From the NCBI RefSeq assembly GCF_900460955.1, contig NZ_UFUW01000001.1, positions 496,001 to 560,000 of the forward strand: a stretch of DNA of 64,000 bases, written 5' to 3'. Of the stretch, positions 7,428 through 17,431 are shown piece by piece. Position 1 is the first letter of the stretch, and each line of letters starts with the position of its first letter. The notes beneath the pieces were generated by a model. That model was not told the origin of the DNA. It did no database searches and worked only from the letters and a program-made list of their open reading frames with translations. Source of the DNA: Cardiobacterium valvarum. Lineage in GTDB: Bacteria > Pseudomonadota > Gammaproteobacteria > Cardiobacteriales > Cardiobacteriaceae. The translations under genes and the position numbers were made by a program.

Positions 7428-10400
7428 ATGTCCGATTTTGCCTATGCCTCCCTGACTGAAACCCGCAAACGCCTATTGGATTTGACGGCAAATAATATCT
7501 TGCTGCATTACCGTCACCCGCAGGACAGATGTATTTCCATCGTTGCTGATGCGGCAGACCGCATCTACGCCGCATTGCAGGGCGGGGAAAAACTGAAATT
7601 CCGACACGTACCGGAACCGGGGTCAAAGGAATTACAGCAGAGTGAATTATGGGGCAGCGGGAATAAAACCCCGAATGCCGAAGAATGGGCGAAACGGTTG
7701 GGCATCAATACTGCTTTAGAATTAACCGCTCCCATAACGGCTGAAAGCAAAAAAGATGACCTGCAAACCTTGCTTTACCCTGCCACACTCGCCTCCCGCC
7801 TGCAAAAAATCCGCGCACTGGCAGGTAGCGCCATGGATGAAACGGGCTCCAACATTCTGTATCTGACCTTGGGTTTTCTGGAATGGGCGGACAATGACGG
7901 CAAGTCCGGCAAGCGCCTAGCGCCCTTATTTACCCTGCCGGTGAAACTGGAAGCCAGCGATCCAGCCAGGAACAGCGGGGAACGCCGATACCACATCAGT
8001 CTGCGTGACGATGACGTATTCAGCAACGTGACTTTACAGGAAAAGTTGTGGCATGACTTCAATCTGCGATTGCCGTCCATCAACGAAGGACAAGCCCCGG
8101 AAGACTATTTTGCGTACATTGAGCAAACATTATTAAAGATAAAACCTGCATGGCAGATAAAACGCCGGGTAACCCTGACCCTACTGAATTTCACCAAACA
8201 GGCGATGTATCAGGATCTGGATCCAGCCAATTGGCCAAAAAGCGCGCCTCTTGAAGAACACCCCATTATCAAGAAACTGTTCAGCAATAAGAGCGAGGAA
8301 AGTCATGCCGATATCAGCATTCATTATGCGGAAGAGCATGATATTGACCATATTCCGCAAATTCATGACGATTTTCCCCTGATTTATGATGCCGACAGTT
8401 CCCAGCACAGCGCGCTGATAGATGCGGTTAAGGGCAAAAATCTTGTGATAGAGGGACCGCCCGGCACCGGCAAGTCCCAAACCATCACCAACCTGATTGC
8501 CGCCTGCCTGAATAGCGGCAAGACCGTCCTCTTTGTCGCCGAAAAAATGGCCGCCTTGAATGTCGTCAAAGACCGCCTGGATAAAGCAGGATTGGGCGAA
8601 TTCTGTCTGGAATTGCATAGCCATAAAACCAATAAAAAAGAGCTGTTGCATGCACTGGAACAGAAACTGGACAAACAAGGGCAATATCGTCATCCGGCGA
8701 AAATCTATACTGACATCCAATACTACGAGAACTATAAAAAACAATTACTCGACTATGCCGAGAGGATTAATCAACCTTGGCAAGACAGCGGCCTCAGTAT
8801 CCACTGCATCCTCAATCGCGCAACCCGCTTCCGTCTGGCGCTGTCATTGCCGCCCGACGCCATTGTCTTAACTCCACCCGATGATATGCAGCTCAATGCA
8901 GTAACGATTGAAAAACTGCGGGACAGCGGGCAAATACTGGAAAGTGTTTTCAAAGAAACCACCGCACAATCGCCCACCGGCACGATTAGCGGCCATTACT
9001 GGTACGGCATCGGAAAAACAATCCTGACCGATTACGAAACCCGGCAACTACTTGACGCCTTGCAGGCATGGGATACCGCTCTGGCACAACTGGCACAATT
9101 CCATAACGAGTGGCAACAGGCATTCAACCAGGATATTTCTTCGTTCAGCCATGATGATTTGCAGGCATTGCTGGTGGCTTTGCAACAATTACCCGCCTTG
9201 CAAGGCAATGAAGACTTTTCCGTGAATCCGCATCAGATTATGCAGGAAGAAGCGGTATTTACCGGATTTCTTGATCGGTACGAGGATAACCACCGACATA
9301 TTGCCGCATTAGCAGATATCTTCAAAATGGATACTGTCGACAAAGCGGAAGATTGGCATGCTTTTACGCAAACACTCGCCCAACTGCACAACCTCTGCGG
9401 CGATCCGGCCAGCAGTCCGAAGGCCATCAGTGCCTGTGGCAAAACCGCTTGGGATACCCAAATGATGATTAACCAACTGGATGAGAAGCTCGCAAAGATA
9501 CGCTGCGAAATACCGGAAAACATCCGTCATCTCTTTGCCGTACATCCGGATAATCAACAAGCCTTGGCCACATTTGCGGGTTTCATCAAGCAATTACCTG
9601 CCGAATTATGGCAATATCGGCGCGATGTATTCGATAACCCGGATATCGATTCCTTTCTGGATCAATTGCAGCCGTTGCTGAATGAAGCCCAAAAATTGCA
9701 CAAAAATCTGTCCGGTACTTTCCATATGGACGACCTGCCGGATATGGATACCCTGCAACAATATCAGGACATATTGGATGACCACGGACTGTTTCGCGTT
9801 TTATCACCACAATGGCGGGCAGCCCGGGCGGAAATCGCCGGACTGATACGGCGCGCCAAACCGGACTGGCAGGAAATAACTGCTGCATTGCCGGATCTCG
9901 TTCACTACCGGCGGCAACTGGCAGACATCGAAAGATTGCAACGCCGATTCCCCGCCTTTGCCCCGCTCTATCACGGCGTGGATACTCCTGTCGCACAATA
10001 CCGGGAATTACGGGCGTGGTATAAAAATATCCGTCGCCAATACGGCGCAAGATTCGATGAAAACAGCGCTACCGGTACGACACTCTTTACCTTGGAACGC
10101 AATCTCGCTTACGACATCGCCGATACCTATACGGATAAATTGCACGAAACCCTGACCCACGTGCTGCAACAAATACCCACGATCCGTCATACCTTCAAAA
10201 ACGTCACAATACCGACCGATGCGAACGGTAACATCAACCTCATGCCGCTCATTGAAGACCTCAAACTGCATTTGCCCATCTTACAGCGGCATCTTGCCCG
10301 CAACGACATCAGCCTGCACGAACTCGTGCAAGCGGTGGACAAATTACAAACTGCGCTGACCCTGGCGCAGCAACTGCAAACGCAAAAGGCGCAATTTGCC

Positions 10401-12599
10401 TTCCTGCCGCAGGCATGGCATTTCCCGCCGCCGCCCCATCATTTCAATCCGGCAGAGGTCGCCTCGGCCAGAAGCACCCTGGCGCTCATCGCGGCAGTGC
10501 AGGCGCATCCTGCCGTGGCAGGCATCGTATTGCCCGCTTTTACCGCCGTGCATTACACCCGTTTGCAGGCGCTGGCGGCACAGCTTGCCCGTTGCCTGAA
10601 CGCGGCAGCACAGTCAGAACAACATTTCTTGCGCTGTGGTGCGGTAGATAAAACCGCATGGCTACCAAGCGGTGAAAGCCTTGCTGCCATCATGCAACGC
10701 AACCGCACCGCTCTGTCGCAACCTCGCTGGCTGGGCACTTGGGGGCAATATCTGAGTATCCGCAACCGTCTGGCGGCCGGGGCGCTGGGCAACATCATTC
10801 AGCACTTGGAAAGCGGCGTATTACCGCCCGAGCAGCTACTTTCCGCCATCGAACTTGCCATCCACCACCGTCTCGCGCAAGACATCTTTGCCAGCGACCC
10901 GCTCATCCGCGACTTTGCGGGCATGACGCACAATGCCGCCATCCAGCGCTTTCGCGAATGTGACAAAAAACTGCTGCATTTGCAGCGGGAACAAATCGCT
11001 TACAACGCTGCACAGAAAACCGTTCCCCTCGGCATCAGCTCAGGCCGGGTGTCCATGTTGAGCGAAGCCTCGCTGATCCGCCACGAAAGCCAGAAAAAGA
11101 CGCGGCATATCGCCATTCGTCATTTACTGGATCGCGCTTCTGCCGCCATATTGGCGCTGAAACCCTGCTTCATGATGAGCCCGCTATCGGTCGCGCAATA
11201 CCTGAAGCCCGGGCATTTCCAGTTCGACGTTGTCATCATGGATGAAGCCTCGCAAATCCTGTCCGAAGACGCCATCGGCGCGATTGCCCGCAGTGCCCAC
11301 AAAAATGGTTCGGCGGTGATTGTCGGTGACCCGAAACAACTGCCGCCGACCCGTTTTTTCCAGAAAGTGGTGGATGGCAATGACGGAGACGACGGCGATG
11401 ACGGGGACGGCGGCACTGTTGCCGTGCAGGAGATGGAAAGCATCTTGGATGCCGTCATCCCGGACGCTACCTTCCAGACCCGCCGCCTGACCTGGCACTA
11501 CCGCTCGCGGCATGAATCCCTCATCGCCTTTTCCAATCACCATTTCTATGACTCAAAACTGATCCTCTTCCCCTCGCCGCAAGCCACATCGACGGAATTG
11601 GGCATCCGCTACAAGAAAATAGACGGCTGCTTCAACGAGAAGCACAATAAAGAAGAAGCCGCTGCCATCGTGGAAGAAGCTGCCGATATATTGCGACAAC
11701 ACCCCGAAGAAAGCCTGGGCATCGTCGCCATGAACAATCCGCAGCAGGAAGAAATCGCCGCCCGCTTCGAGCAAATGCTGAAAGACAATCCCCTGCTGCA
11801 AAAAATATACGAAGACAAAGCCAAAACCACGCCTGTATTCATCAAAAACCTGGAAAACGTCCAGGGGGATGAGCGCGACGTCATCCTGATTTCCATGACC
11901 TACGGCCCGCAGCAGCCCGGCGGTCGCGTCTATCAGCGTTTTGGCCCGATCAACAGCAACGAAGGCTGGCGCCGCCTCAATGTTCTTTTCACCCGCGCCA
12001 AAAAACGGATGCACATCTTCTCGTCCATGAATGCGGCAGACATCCTCACTACCGCCGACAGCAAAAAAGGCTTGCGTGCCCTGCGTGCCTTCCTCGACTA
12101 CTGCGAAAAAGGACATCTGCATCAAAATATCATTACCCATAAAGCCCCGGACAGCGACTTTGAAATCGCCGTTATGGATGCGCTCGCCCAATACGGCTAC
12201 CAGTGCGAGCCGCAAGTCGGTGTCAACGGCTTCTTCATCGACATCGCCGTGAAAAACCCGCACCGCGAAGGACACTTCCTGCTGGGCATCGAATGCGACG
12301 GCGCGACCTACCATTCCGCCAAATCCGTCCGCGACCGCGACCGCCTGCGCCAGGAAATCCTCGAAAATCTCGGCTGGGAGATGTACCGAATTTGGTCAAC
12401 CGACTGGTTCAACAATCCGGATGCTGCCCTGCAACCTATTCTGCAACGCCTTGACGCGCTGGCGACGCAATACGCCACGCTGGACGGGACGGATGACGAC
12501 ATAGACACGGCGGGACAGATACCCGCAGCCCCGGCAGATAGCGGGACGCCACCGGAAAACAGCGGACATCCGCCGTATCCAGACTACGGGCATGCCTGA
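7428..12599 (+). CDS. Large DUF4011-type superfamily 1 helicase fused to a Vsr-like nuclease
   Basis: A 1723-residue protein. The N-terminus (RKRLLDLTANNILLHYRH) resembles the DUF4011 start of this family. A UPF1/COG1112-type superfamily 1 helicase is split across the protein. Walker A GPPGTGKS has K349; Walker B IMDEASQ has D1272-E1273; GDPKQLPP follows; motif VQGDERDVILISMTYG and a late NVLFTRAKKR complete the second half. A long helical insert lies between Walker A and B, and an Asp/Gly-rich loop follows GDPKQLPP. The last 150 residues look like the MTES_1575/Vsr nuclease fold: D1605, then E1622-C-D1624, then YHSAKSVRDRDR. Such helicase-nucleases occur in phage-defence islands (ARMADA- and Mokosh-like systems share the helicase type). 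Codon use is more AT-rich than the neighbours, and the gene splits the tsf-pyrH block, consistent with acquisition. Confidence 0.85.
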   Translation: MSDFAYASLTETRKRLLDLTANNILLHYRHPQDRCISIVADAADRIYAALQGGEKLKFRHVPEPGSKELQQSELWGSGNKTPNAEEWAKRLGINTALELTAPITAESKKDDLQTLLYPATLASRLQKIRALAGSAMDETGSNILYLTLGFLEWADNDGKSGKRLAPLFTLPVKLEASDPARNSGERRYHISLRDDDVFSNVTLQEKLWHDFNLRLPSINEGQAPEDYFAYIEQTLLKIKPAWQIKRRVTLTLLNFTKQAMYQDLDPANWPKSAPLEEHPIIKKLFSNKSEESHADISIHYAEEHDIDHIPQIHDDFPLIYDADSSQHSALIDAVKGKNLVIEGPPGTGKSQTITNLIAACLNSGKTVLFVAEKMAALNVVKDRLDKAGLGEFCLELHSHKTNKKELLHALEQKLDKQGQYRHPAKIYTDIQYYENYKKQLLDYAERINQPWQDSGLSIHCILNRATRFRLALSLPPDAIVLTPPDDMQLNAVTIEKLRDSGQILESVFKETTAQSPTGTISGHYWYGIGKTILTDYETRQLLDALQAWDTALAQLAQFHNEWQQAFNQDISSFSHDDLQALLVALQQLPALQGNEDFSVNPHQIMQEEAVFTGFLDRYEDNHRHIAALADIFKMDTVDKAEDWHAFTQTLAQLHNLCGDPASSPKAISACGKTAWDTQMMINQLDEKLAKIRCEIPENIRHLFAVHPDNQQALATFAGFIKQLPAELWQYRRDVFDNPDIDSFLDQLQPLLNEAQKLHKNLSGTFHMDDLPDMDTLQQYQDILDDHGLFRVLSPQWRAARAEIAGLIRRAKPDWQEITAALPDLVHYRRQLADIERLQRRFPAFAPLYHGVDTPVAQYRELRAWYKNIRRQYGARFDENSATGTTLFTLERNLAYDIADTYTDKLHETLTHVLQQIPTIRHTFKNVTIPTDANGNINLMPLIEDLKLHLPILQRHLARNDISLHELVQAVDKLQTALTLAQQLQTQKAQFAFLPQAWHFPPPPHHFNPAEVASARSTLALIAAVQAHPAVAGIVLPAFTAVHYTRLQALAAQLARCLNAAAQSEQHFLRCGAVDKTAWLPSGESLAAIMQRNRTALSQPRWLGTWGQYLSIRNRLAAGALGNIIQHLESGVLPPEQLLSAIELAIHHRLAQDIFASDPLIRDFAGMTHNAAIQRFRECDKKLLHLQREQIAYNAAQKTVPLGISSGRVSMLSEASLIRHESQKKTRHIAIRHLLDRASAAILALKPCFMMSPLSVAQYLKPGHFQFDVVIMDEASQILSEDAIGAIARSAHKNGSAVIVGDPKQLPPTRFFQKVVDGNDGDDGDDGDGGTVAVQEMESILDAVIPDATFQTRRLTWHYRSRHESLIAFSNHHFYDSKLILFPSPQATSTELGIRYKKIDGCFNEKHNKEEAAAIVEEAADILRQHPEESLGIVAMNNPQQEEIAARFEQMLKDNPLLQKIYEDKAKTTPVFIKNLENVQGDERDVILISMTYGPQQPGGRVYQRFGPINSNEGWRRLNVLFTRAKKRMHIFSSMNAADILTTADSKKGLRALRAFLDYCEKGHLHQNIITHKAPDSDFEIAVMDALAQYGYQCEPQVGVNGFFIDIAVKNPHREGHFLLGIECDGATYHSAKSVRDRDRLRQEILENLGWEMYRIWSTDWFNNPDAALQPILQRLDALATQYATLDGTDDDIDTAGQIPAAPADSGTPPENSGHPPYPDYGHA

Positions 12600-12713
12600 C
12601 AGAGGGCAAGAGTAAAAAGGACCTGCGAGATTCAGGGCGTCGCAAAACTTCAATGTTTATGCAGCTTGGCGAAATTTGTCGTGTGCGAAGGCCGCCCGTA
12701 TCCCCGCCGCGTC

Positions 12714-12719
12714 TATAAT
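12714..12719 (+). promoter_or_regulatory. -10 element of a pyrH promoter
   Basis: A perfect TATAAT lies 32 bases before the pyrH ATG, in the 150-base gap after the helicase gene. The -35 region is GC-rich and unconvincing. It would give pyrH its own promoter now that it is cut off from tsf. Confidence 0.5.
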
Positions 12720-12750
12720 GCACGGCGGTTTTTAACGTCGGAGAACTCAC

Positions 12751-13476
12751 ATGTCTATCAATAAGTCCCCTAAATATAAAAGAATTTTGCTGAAAATGAG
12801 CGGCGAGGCGCTGATGGGCGAGCAGGCTTTCGGGCTGGATGCCAATGTGGTGCGCCGTATCGCCGGGGAAATCCGCCAGCTTGCCGAGGCAGGGGTGGAG
12901 GTCGCCATTGTCGTTGGCGGCGGCAATTTGTTCCGGGGCGCGCAGCTTGCCGCGCTGGGTATGGAGCGGGTGACGGGCGACCATATGGGGATGCTCGCTA
13001 CCCTGATGAATGCGCTTGCCATTCAGGATGCCCTGGAGCAGATTGAAGTACCGGTGCGGGTGATGTCGGCGCTGATTATCGACCAAGTCTGCGAGCCGTT
13101 CATCCGTCGTCGCGCCATTCGTCACTTGGAAAAGGGCAGGGTGGTGATTTGCGCCGCCGGCACCGGCAATCCGTTTTTCACCACCGACAGTGCTGCCAGT
13201 TTGCGTGCAGTCGAGCTGGAAGTGGATGCGATGTTCAAGGCGACGAAGGTCGATGGCGTCTATTCCAAGGACCCTAAACGTTTTGATGATGCGGTAAAAT
13301 ACGATGACCTCAGCTATCGTCAGGTGCTTGCTGACAATTTGAATGTGATGGACGCGACTTCCGTGGTGATGTGCCGCGACAATGACATGCCGCTGGTGGT
13401 ATTTAATATGACCAAACCCGATGAGATTGTCCGCGCCGTGTTTGATGACGGCGTCGGCACTGTTATCCACGCTTAA
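12751..13476 (+). CDS. pyrH: UMP kinase
   Basis: Phosphorylates UMP to UDP for pyrimidine nucleotide supply. The 241-residue protein has the bacterial UMP kinase features: [12 protein letters not shown] with the N-terminal lysine, [21 protein letters not shown], and the uridylate-site segment [18 protein letters not shown]. The ATG follows CGGAGAACTCAC. frr follows 10 bases after the stop, starting a chain pyrH-frr-uppS-cdsA-rseP. Confidence 0.97.
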   Translation: MSINKSPKYKRILLKMSGEALMGEQAFGLDANVVRRIAGEIRQLAEAGVEVAIVVGGGNLFRGAQLAALGMERVTGDHMGMLATLMNALAIQDALEQIEVPVRVMSALIIDQVCEPFIRRRAIRHLEKGRVVICAAGTGNPFFTTDSAASLRAVELEVDAMFKATKVDGVYSKDPKRFDDAVKYDDLSYRQVLADNLNVMDATSVVMCRDNDMPLVVFNMTKPDEIVRAVFDDGVGTVIHA

Positions 13477-13486
13477 TGGAGTTTTT

Positions 13487-14044
13487 ATGTTGCAAGATAT
13501 TTTTAAGGACGCTGGCGCCCGCATGGAGAAATCCGTCAAGTCGCTGGAACATGAATTGAGCAAAATTCGCACCGGCCGTGCCAATACAAGTTTGCTGGAT
13601 CATGTGCAGGTTGAGTATTACGGCTCGATGGTGCCGCTGTCGCAGGCGGCGAATGTTTCCGTCACCGATCACCGCAGCCTGAGCATTCAGGTATGGGAGC
13701 GCAATATGATTGCTGTCATTGAGAAGGCCATTATCAATTCGGATTTGGGCCTGACCCCGAACACCGCCGGGCAGACGATTCATATTAATCTGCCGCCGCT
13801 CACCGAGGAACGCCGCAAAGACTTGGTGAAGATCGTGCGCGGCGAAGGCGAGCAGGCCAAGGTTGCTATCCGCAATGTGCGCCGCGATGCCATTCAAAGC
13901 GTCAAGCAGTTGGTGAATGACAAGCAGGCGTCCGAGGATGATGAACGCCGCGCGGAAACGGAAATCCAGAAGCTGACAGATAAATATATCGAACAGGTGG
14001 ATAAGGTGTTGTCTGAAAAGGAAAAGGAACTGATGGAGGTCTGA
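13487..14044 (+). CDS. frr: Ribosome recycling factor
   Basis: Splits post-termination ribosomes together with EF-G. The start at 13487 ([10 protein letters not shown]) gives exactly 185 residues, the usual length. Upstream in-frame codons would lie inside pyrH. The conserved [21 protein letters not shown] and the C-terminal helix [16 protein letters not shown] are present. A short TGGAG ribosome site precedes the start. The TGA stop overlaps the uppS ATG. Confidence 0.96.
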   Translation: MLQDIFKDAGARMEKSVKSLEHELSKIRTGRANTSLLDHVQVEYYGSMVPLSQAANVSVTDHRSLSIQVWERNMIAVIEKAIINSDLGLTPNTAGQTIHINLPPLTEERRKDLVKIVRGEGEQAKVAIRNVRRDAIQSVKQLVNDKQASEDDERRAETEIQKLTDKYIEQVDKVLSEKEKELMEV

Positions 14045-14763
14045 TGGCCGCCACGCTTCCCCCGCCTGCCCATGTTGCCATCATCATGGATGGCAATGGC
14101 CGCTGGGCGCAGCAACATCTGCGCCCGCGGGCGTTTGGGCACAAGGCCGGGCGGTTGGCGGTGGATCGTGTCGTCACCGCTTGCGCACAGCGCGGGGTGA
14201 AAACGCTCAGTCTGTACGCGTTCAGCACGGAAAACTGGCGGCGACCGCCGCATGAAGTGAAGGTGCTGATGGAATTGATTGAAGCGGCACTGCGCGAGGA
14301 AGCGGCGAAGATGCAGCGCAACGACATCCGCTTGCGCGTGCTGGGTGACCGCCTGCCGCTATCCGGTTCATTGCGTGACGCGATTGACGCGGCGGAAACC
14401 CTTACCGCCGCGTGTTCACGTATGGACGTAGTGCTGGCTATCAATTACAGCGGTCAGTGGGCGTTGATCGAAACTGCGCGCCGCTTGGCGCAAGCCGCTG
14501 CCGCCAGGGAAATCGTCCCCACCACGCTGGATGAACAAACTTTTGCCGCTTACCGCCCCATGCCCGATTTGCCACCCGTTGACCTGCTGATTCGCAGTAG
14601 CGGCGAGATGCGCCTGAGCAATTTCCACTTGTGGGAACTCGCTTACGCCGAATTATGGTTCACCGACGTGCTTTGGCCGGATTTCGGCGAGGCACAACTC
14701 GACGCGGCATTCGCCGCCTATCATCACCGCGACCGCCGCTTCGGCGCCCTGTCGCATTCCTGA
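14044..14763 (+). CDS. uppS: Undecaprenyl diphosphate synthase (isoprenyl transferase)
   Basis: Cis-prenyltransferase that makes the C55 lipid carrier for peptidoglycan and O-antigen. The 239-residue protein has the P-loop-like MDGNGRWA near residue 17, GHKAG, the YAFSTENWRRP block and the C-terminal RSSGEMRLSNFHLWELAYAE region. It starts within the frr stop (ATGA overlap). In E. coli dxr lies between frr and uppS. It is absent here. Confidence 0.96.
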   Translation: MAATLPPPAHVAIIMDGNGRWAQQHLRPRAFGHKAGRLAVDRVVTACAQRGVKTLSLYAFSTENWRRPPHEVKVLMELIEAALREEAAKMQRNDIRLRVLGDRLPLSGSLRDAIDAAETLTAACSRMDVVLAINYSGQWALIETARRLAQAAAAREIVPTTLDEQTFAAYRPMPDLPPVDLLIRSSGEMRLSNFHLWELAYAELWFTDVLWPDFGEAQLDAAFAAYHHRDRRFGALSHS

Positions 14764-14774
14764 GACTATTTACT

Positions 14775-15605
14775 ATGCTGCTCTATCGAATTCTGACCGT
14801 GCTGGTCATCGCCCCGCTATTCTTTTGGGTCAACCTCTATGCCAATACCTTCTGGTTCAACGCCTTCTGGCTGGCGCTGGTGGCGCTTGCCGCCCGCGAG
14901 TGGGGCAATCTGCTGCGCTGGGATAGGGCGCGGCAGTGGAAATTTGCCCTGGTGAATGCCGCCTTTGCCTTTCTTGGCTTGCTGGTGGTGGAAGCCGGAT
15001 GCAAGGTGCAACACGCGACCCTGCTGTTCTGGTTCCTAATTATCGCCAGCCTGCTGTGGCTGTTTGTCGTGCCCTACGCGCTCTATCGCTACAGCCGCGA
15101 TCAGCGCCTCAATCTCTCGGATAGCATCCTCAGCGTCATCGGTTCCGTGATGCTGCTTGCCTTCGTCTGGGCAACCGTTGCCATCCGGCAGCAAATTCAT
15201 GGTGGTGGCCTGCTGGGACTCTTCATCATTGTCTGGTGCAGCGACATCGGCGCCTACTTCGCGGGCCGTTACTACGGTAAACGCAAACTGGCAGAACATA
15301 TCAGCCCGAAAAAAACTGTGGAAGGCTTCATCGGTGGCTTTGTCGCGGCGATGCTGGCTGCCGTGGTGCTGGCACTGTGTGTGTCATTACCGCTATCGCT
15401 GCCCCACTTCCTGTCGCTGACCGTGCTGGTCGTTATCTACGCCGTCATTGGCGACCTGTGGGAAAGCGTGCTGAAACGTCGCGCCGGCATCAAGGACAGC
15501 AGCAACATCCTGCCTGGTCACGGCGGCATTCTTGACCGCATCGACAGCTGGTTATCGGCGATGGTGTTGTGGGCAGCGGGTTTCCTTTACGCCGGCCTCT
15601 ACTGA
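14775..15605 (+). CDS. cdsA: Phosphatidate cytidylyltransferase
   Basis: Makes CDP-diacylglycerol, the precursor of all major phospholipids, in the inner membrane. The start at 14775 (MLLYRILTVLVIAPL) gives 276 residues with about eight hydrophobic segments. An earlier in-frame start would be buried in uppS and add a charged tail. The C-terminal family signature is intact: S-V-L-K-R-R-A-G-I-K-D-S-S, then LPGHGGILDRID. It sits 11 bases after uppS and 18 before rseP. Confidence 0.95.
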   Translation: MLLYRILTVLVIAPLFFWVNLYANTFWFNAFWLALVALAAREWGNLLRWDRARQWKFALVNAAFAFLGLLVVEAGCKVQHATLLFWFLIIASLLWLFVVPYALYRYSRDQRLNLSDSILSVIGSVMLLAFVWATVAIRQQIHGGGLLGLFIIVWCSDIGAYFAGRYYGKRKLAEHISPKKTVEGFIGGFVAAMLAAVVLALCVSLPLSLPHFLSLTVLVVIYAVIGDLWESVLKRRAGIKDSSNILPGHGGILDRIDSWLSAMVLWAAGFLYAGLY

Positions 15606-15623
15606 CAAACATCCTGTACCCTT

Positions 15624-16991
15624 ATGACCTCCCTCTTACCCATCCTCTGGGGCATCCTAGGCTTCGCCATCACCATCGGTATCCTCGTCACCATCCACGA
15701 ATGGGGCCACTTCCAGATGGCGCGTTGTTTCGACGTCAAAATCCTCCGCTTCTCGCTTGGCTTTGGCCACCCGCTGCTGAAATGGCGCGGCAAAAAAGAT
15801 GGCACTCTCTACACTCTCGCCTGGATACCGCTTGGCGGTTACGTGCAAATGCTCGGTGAAAGCGACGGCGAAGCGGTCAATGATGCAGAAAAACACCGTA
15901 CCTTCGCCGCGAAAAAAGCCTGGCAACGCTTCCTGATCGCTTTCGCGGGACCGGCGGTCAACCTGCTCTTCGCTGTGCTCGTTTTTGCCGCCCTCTACCT
16001 CTTCGGCGTACAGGGACTGCGTCCGGAAGTCGCCTACGTTGCGCCGGACAGTCTCGCGGCCCGCGCCGGATTACAAGTAGGTGACCTGATTCGTGCTGTG
16101 GAAGGCAAGAGTGTCAAACTCGGCGGCGATACCCACGTCGCCCTGGTCGGTGCGCCTCGCCGTGATGACGTAACCATCGTTATCGAACGGGGCGGACAAG
16201 AAGAAGTCCTGCGCCTTGACCTGAGCGGACTGCAAAAAGGTGACGAGCTGAAAATGGACGAAGCGACGGGTCTCTACCTCGTGGATGAATGGTTGCCCGC
16301 GACCGTGGCAGAAGTCATACCGGACAGCCCGGCCGTTGCAATGGGTATCAAAAAAGGCGACCGCATCATTGCGCTCAACGACAAAACCATTGATCTGATC
16401 CGCATTGGCCGCAGCATCGCCGCTGGCAAACCAGGCGATGCCGTGCGCGTGACCATCATCCGCGATGGCAGTGAACACACCCTGCACGGCACTCTCGGTG
16501 CACGTCCCGATGACAAAGAAAAACAGCGGGGCTATCTCGGCACCCGATGGCAGCGGGCGGACATATCCGCCTACATTGCCGTCGAACGTTACGGCCTTTG
16601 GCAAGCTCTGCAACACGGCTGGGGCAAAGTCGTCTATTACACTCGCCTGACCTATAACATGTTCGGCAGAATGTTCGCGGGTAAAGTCTCGCTGGACAAC
16701 ATCGGCGGCCCCATCACCATCGGCGACGCCGCCGGACGGACGCTGACATACGGCTGGGACATCTTTCTGAACTTCCTTGGTGTGGTCAGCCTGTCACTGG
16801 CGGCCATTAACCTGCTGCCGGTACCGCTACTGGACGGCGGCCATATGCTCTTTTACGCCCTGGAAATCATACGCGGCAAACCGCTGTCCGCACGCACCAT
16901 GAAATGGGCACTGCGCTTCGGCGGCTCACTGGTGTACGCGCTGATGGTCTTCGTTGTCCTTAAAGACCTGTGGAAATACCTGATCCGATAG
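15624..16991 (+). CDS. rseP: RIP zinc metalloprotease RseP
   Basis: Site-2 protease of the inner membrane that cleaves anti-sigma factors and signal-peptide remnants. The zinc motif HEWGH is in the first transmembrane helix (about residue 23). The third metal ligand lies in LLPVPLLDGGHMLFY near residue 400. Two PDZ domains occupy about 130-300 (motifs LAARAGLQVGDLI and AVAMGIKKGDRII). The length of 455 residues matches E. coli RseP. It ends the cds operon. bamA, which often follows, is not here. Confidence 0.96.
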   Translation: MTSLLPILWGILGFAITIGILVTIHEWGHFQMARCFDVKILRFSLGFGHPLLKWRGKKDGTLYTLAWIPLGGYVQMLGESDGEAVNDAEKHRTFAAKKAWQRFLIAFAGPAVNLLFAVLVFAALYLFGVQGLRPEVAYVAPDSLAARAGLQVGDLIRAVEGKSVKLGGDTHVALVGAPRRDDVTIVIERGGQEEVLRLDLSGLQKGDELKMDEATGLYLVDEWLPATVAEVIPDSPAVAMGIKKGDRIIALNDKTIDLIRIGRSIAAGKPGDAVRVTIIRDGSEHTLHGTLGARPDDKEKQRGYLGTRWQRADISAYIAVERYGLWQALQHGWGKVVYYTRLTYNMFGRMFAGKVSLDNIGGPITIGDAAGRTLTYGWDIFLNFLGVVSLSLAAINLLPVPLLDGGHMLFYALEIIRGKPLSARTMKWALRFGGSLVYALMVFVVLKDLWKYLIR

Positions 16992-16999
16992 CAAGTCTA

Positions 17000-17045
17000 G
17001 CAAGTCGCTTGGCGAGGACAGTAAACATCCCGCTTGGCGGAGGCC
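17000..17045 (-). repeat. Pair of CAAGCGG-core repeats, reverse orientation
   Basis: Two units read on the minus strand as CGCCAAGCG(G) about 25 bases apart (TCGCTTGGCG and CCCGCTTGGCGG on the plus strand). They belong to the same family as the array at 1213-1398. Confidence 0.65.
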
Positions 17046-17082
17046 GGGAAACCGCTGTATCCAAAACACTTTCTACAATATG

Positions 17083-17107
17083 ACACCCCGTTAACGCGGG
17101 GTGTTTA
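17083..17107 (+). terminator. Rho-independent terminator after rseP
   Basis: Stem ACACCCCG/CGGGGTGT around TTAACG, followed by TTATTGTT. Ends the pyrH-rseP transcript about 100 bases after the rseP stop. Confidence 0.8.
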
Positions 17108-17362
17108 TTGTTAAGCGCCTTGGCAGGTTCTACGCAAGATTGCAAGGAAATGACGTGCAGACAAACATGAAATTTATGTTACAATACGCCCATGCAAAAT
17201 TTGTTGTTTTCCGGACACGCAAAAATTTCCCTTACCTTTCATAAGCATGAAATGAAACATTGCAAAATGCTTAATAAAAGACTAACCGAATATTGATTTT
17301 TGTTCAGAAAGTGGCTAAATTGAGCTTGGGATTTGATAAGAACGTTTCAAGACTGTTGTAAC

Positions 17363-17431
17363 GATGAAACCCGGTAACGGGAGCGAACTTGGCAGAACGA
17401 CGCCTCGTATTGTCCGTCAAATCGTTTCATC
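17363..17431 (+). promoter_or_regulatory. Structured leader ahead of pilM
   Basis: GATGAAAC (17363-17370) pairs with GTTTCATC (17424-17431), closing a domain that also holds the small hairpin CCCG-GTAA-CGGG (17370-17381). The outer stem ends about 20 bases before the pilM ribosome site AAGGAG. This looks like a folded 5' untranslated element controlling the pilus operon. I do not recognise it as a known riboswitch class. Confidence 0.4.

Noticed and set aside
17168-17245. A 25-codon frame upstream of pilM
   Set aside because: No ribosome site, no coupling to a neighbour and unremarkable sequence.
17363-17431. A cyclic-di-GMP (GEMM) riboswitch before pilM
   Set aside because: GGTAACGGG loosely recalls the 3' part of GEMM, but the conserved 5' core and tetraloop receptor are not present.
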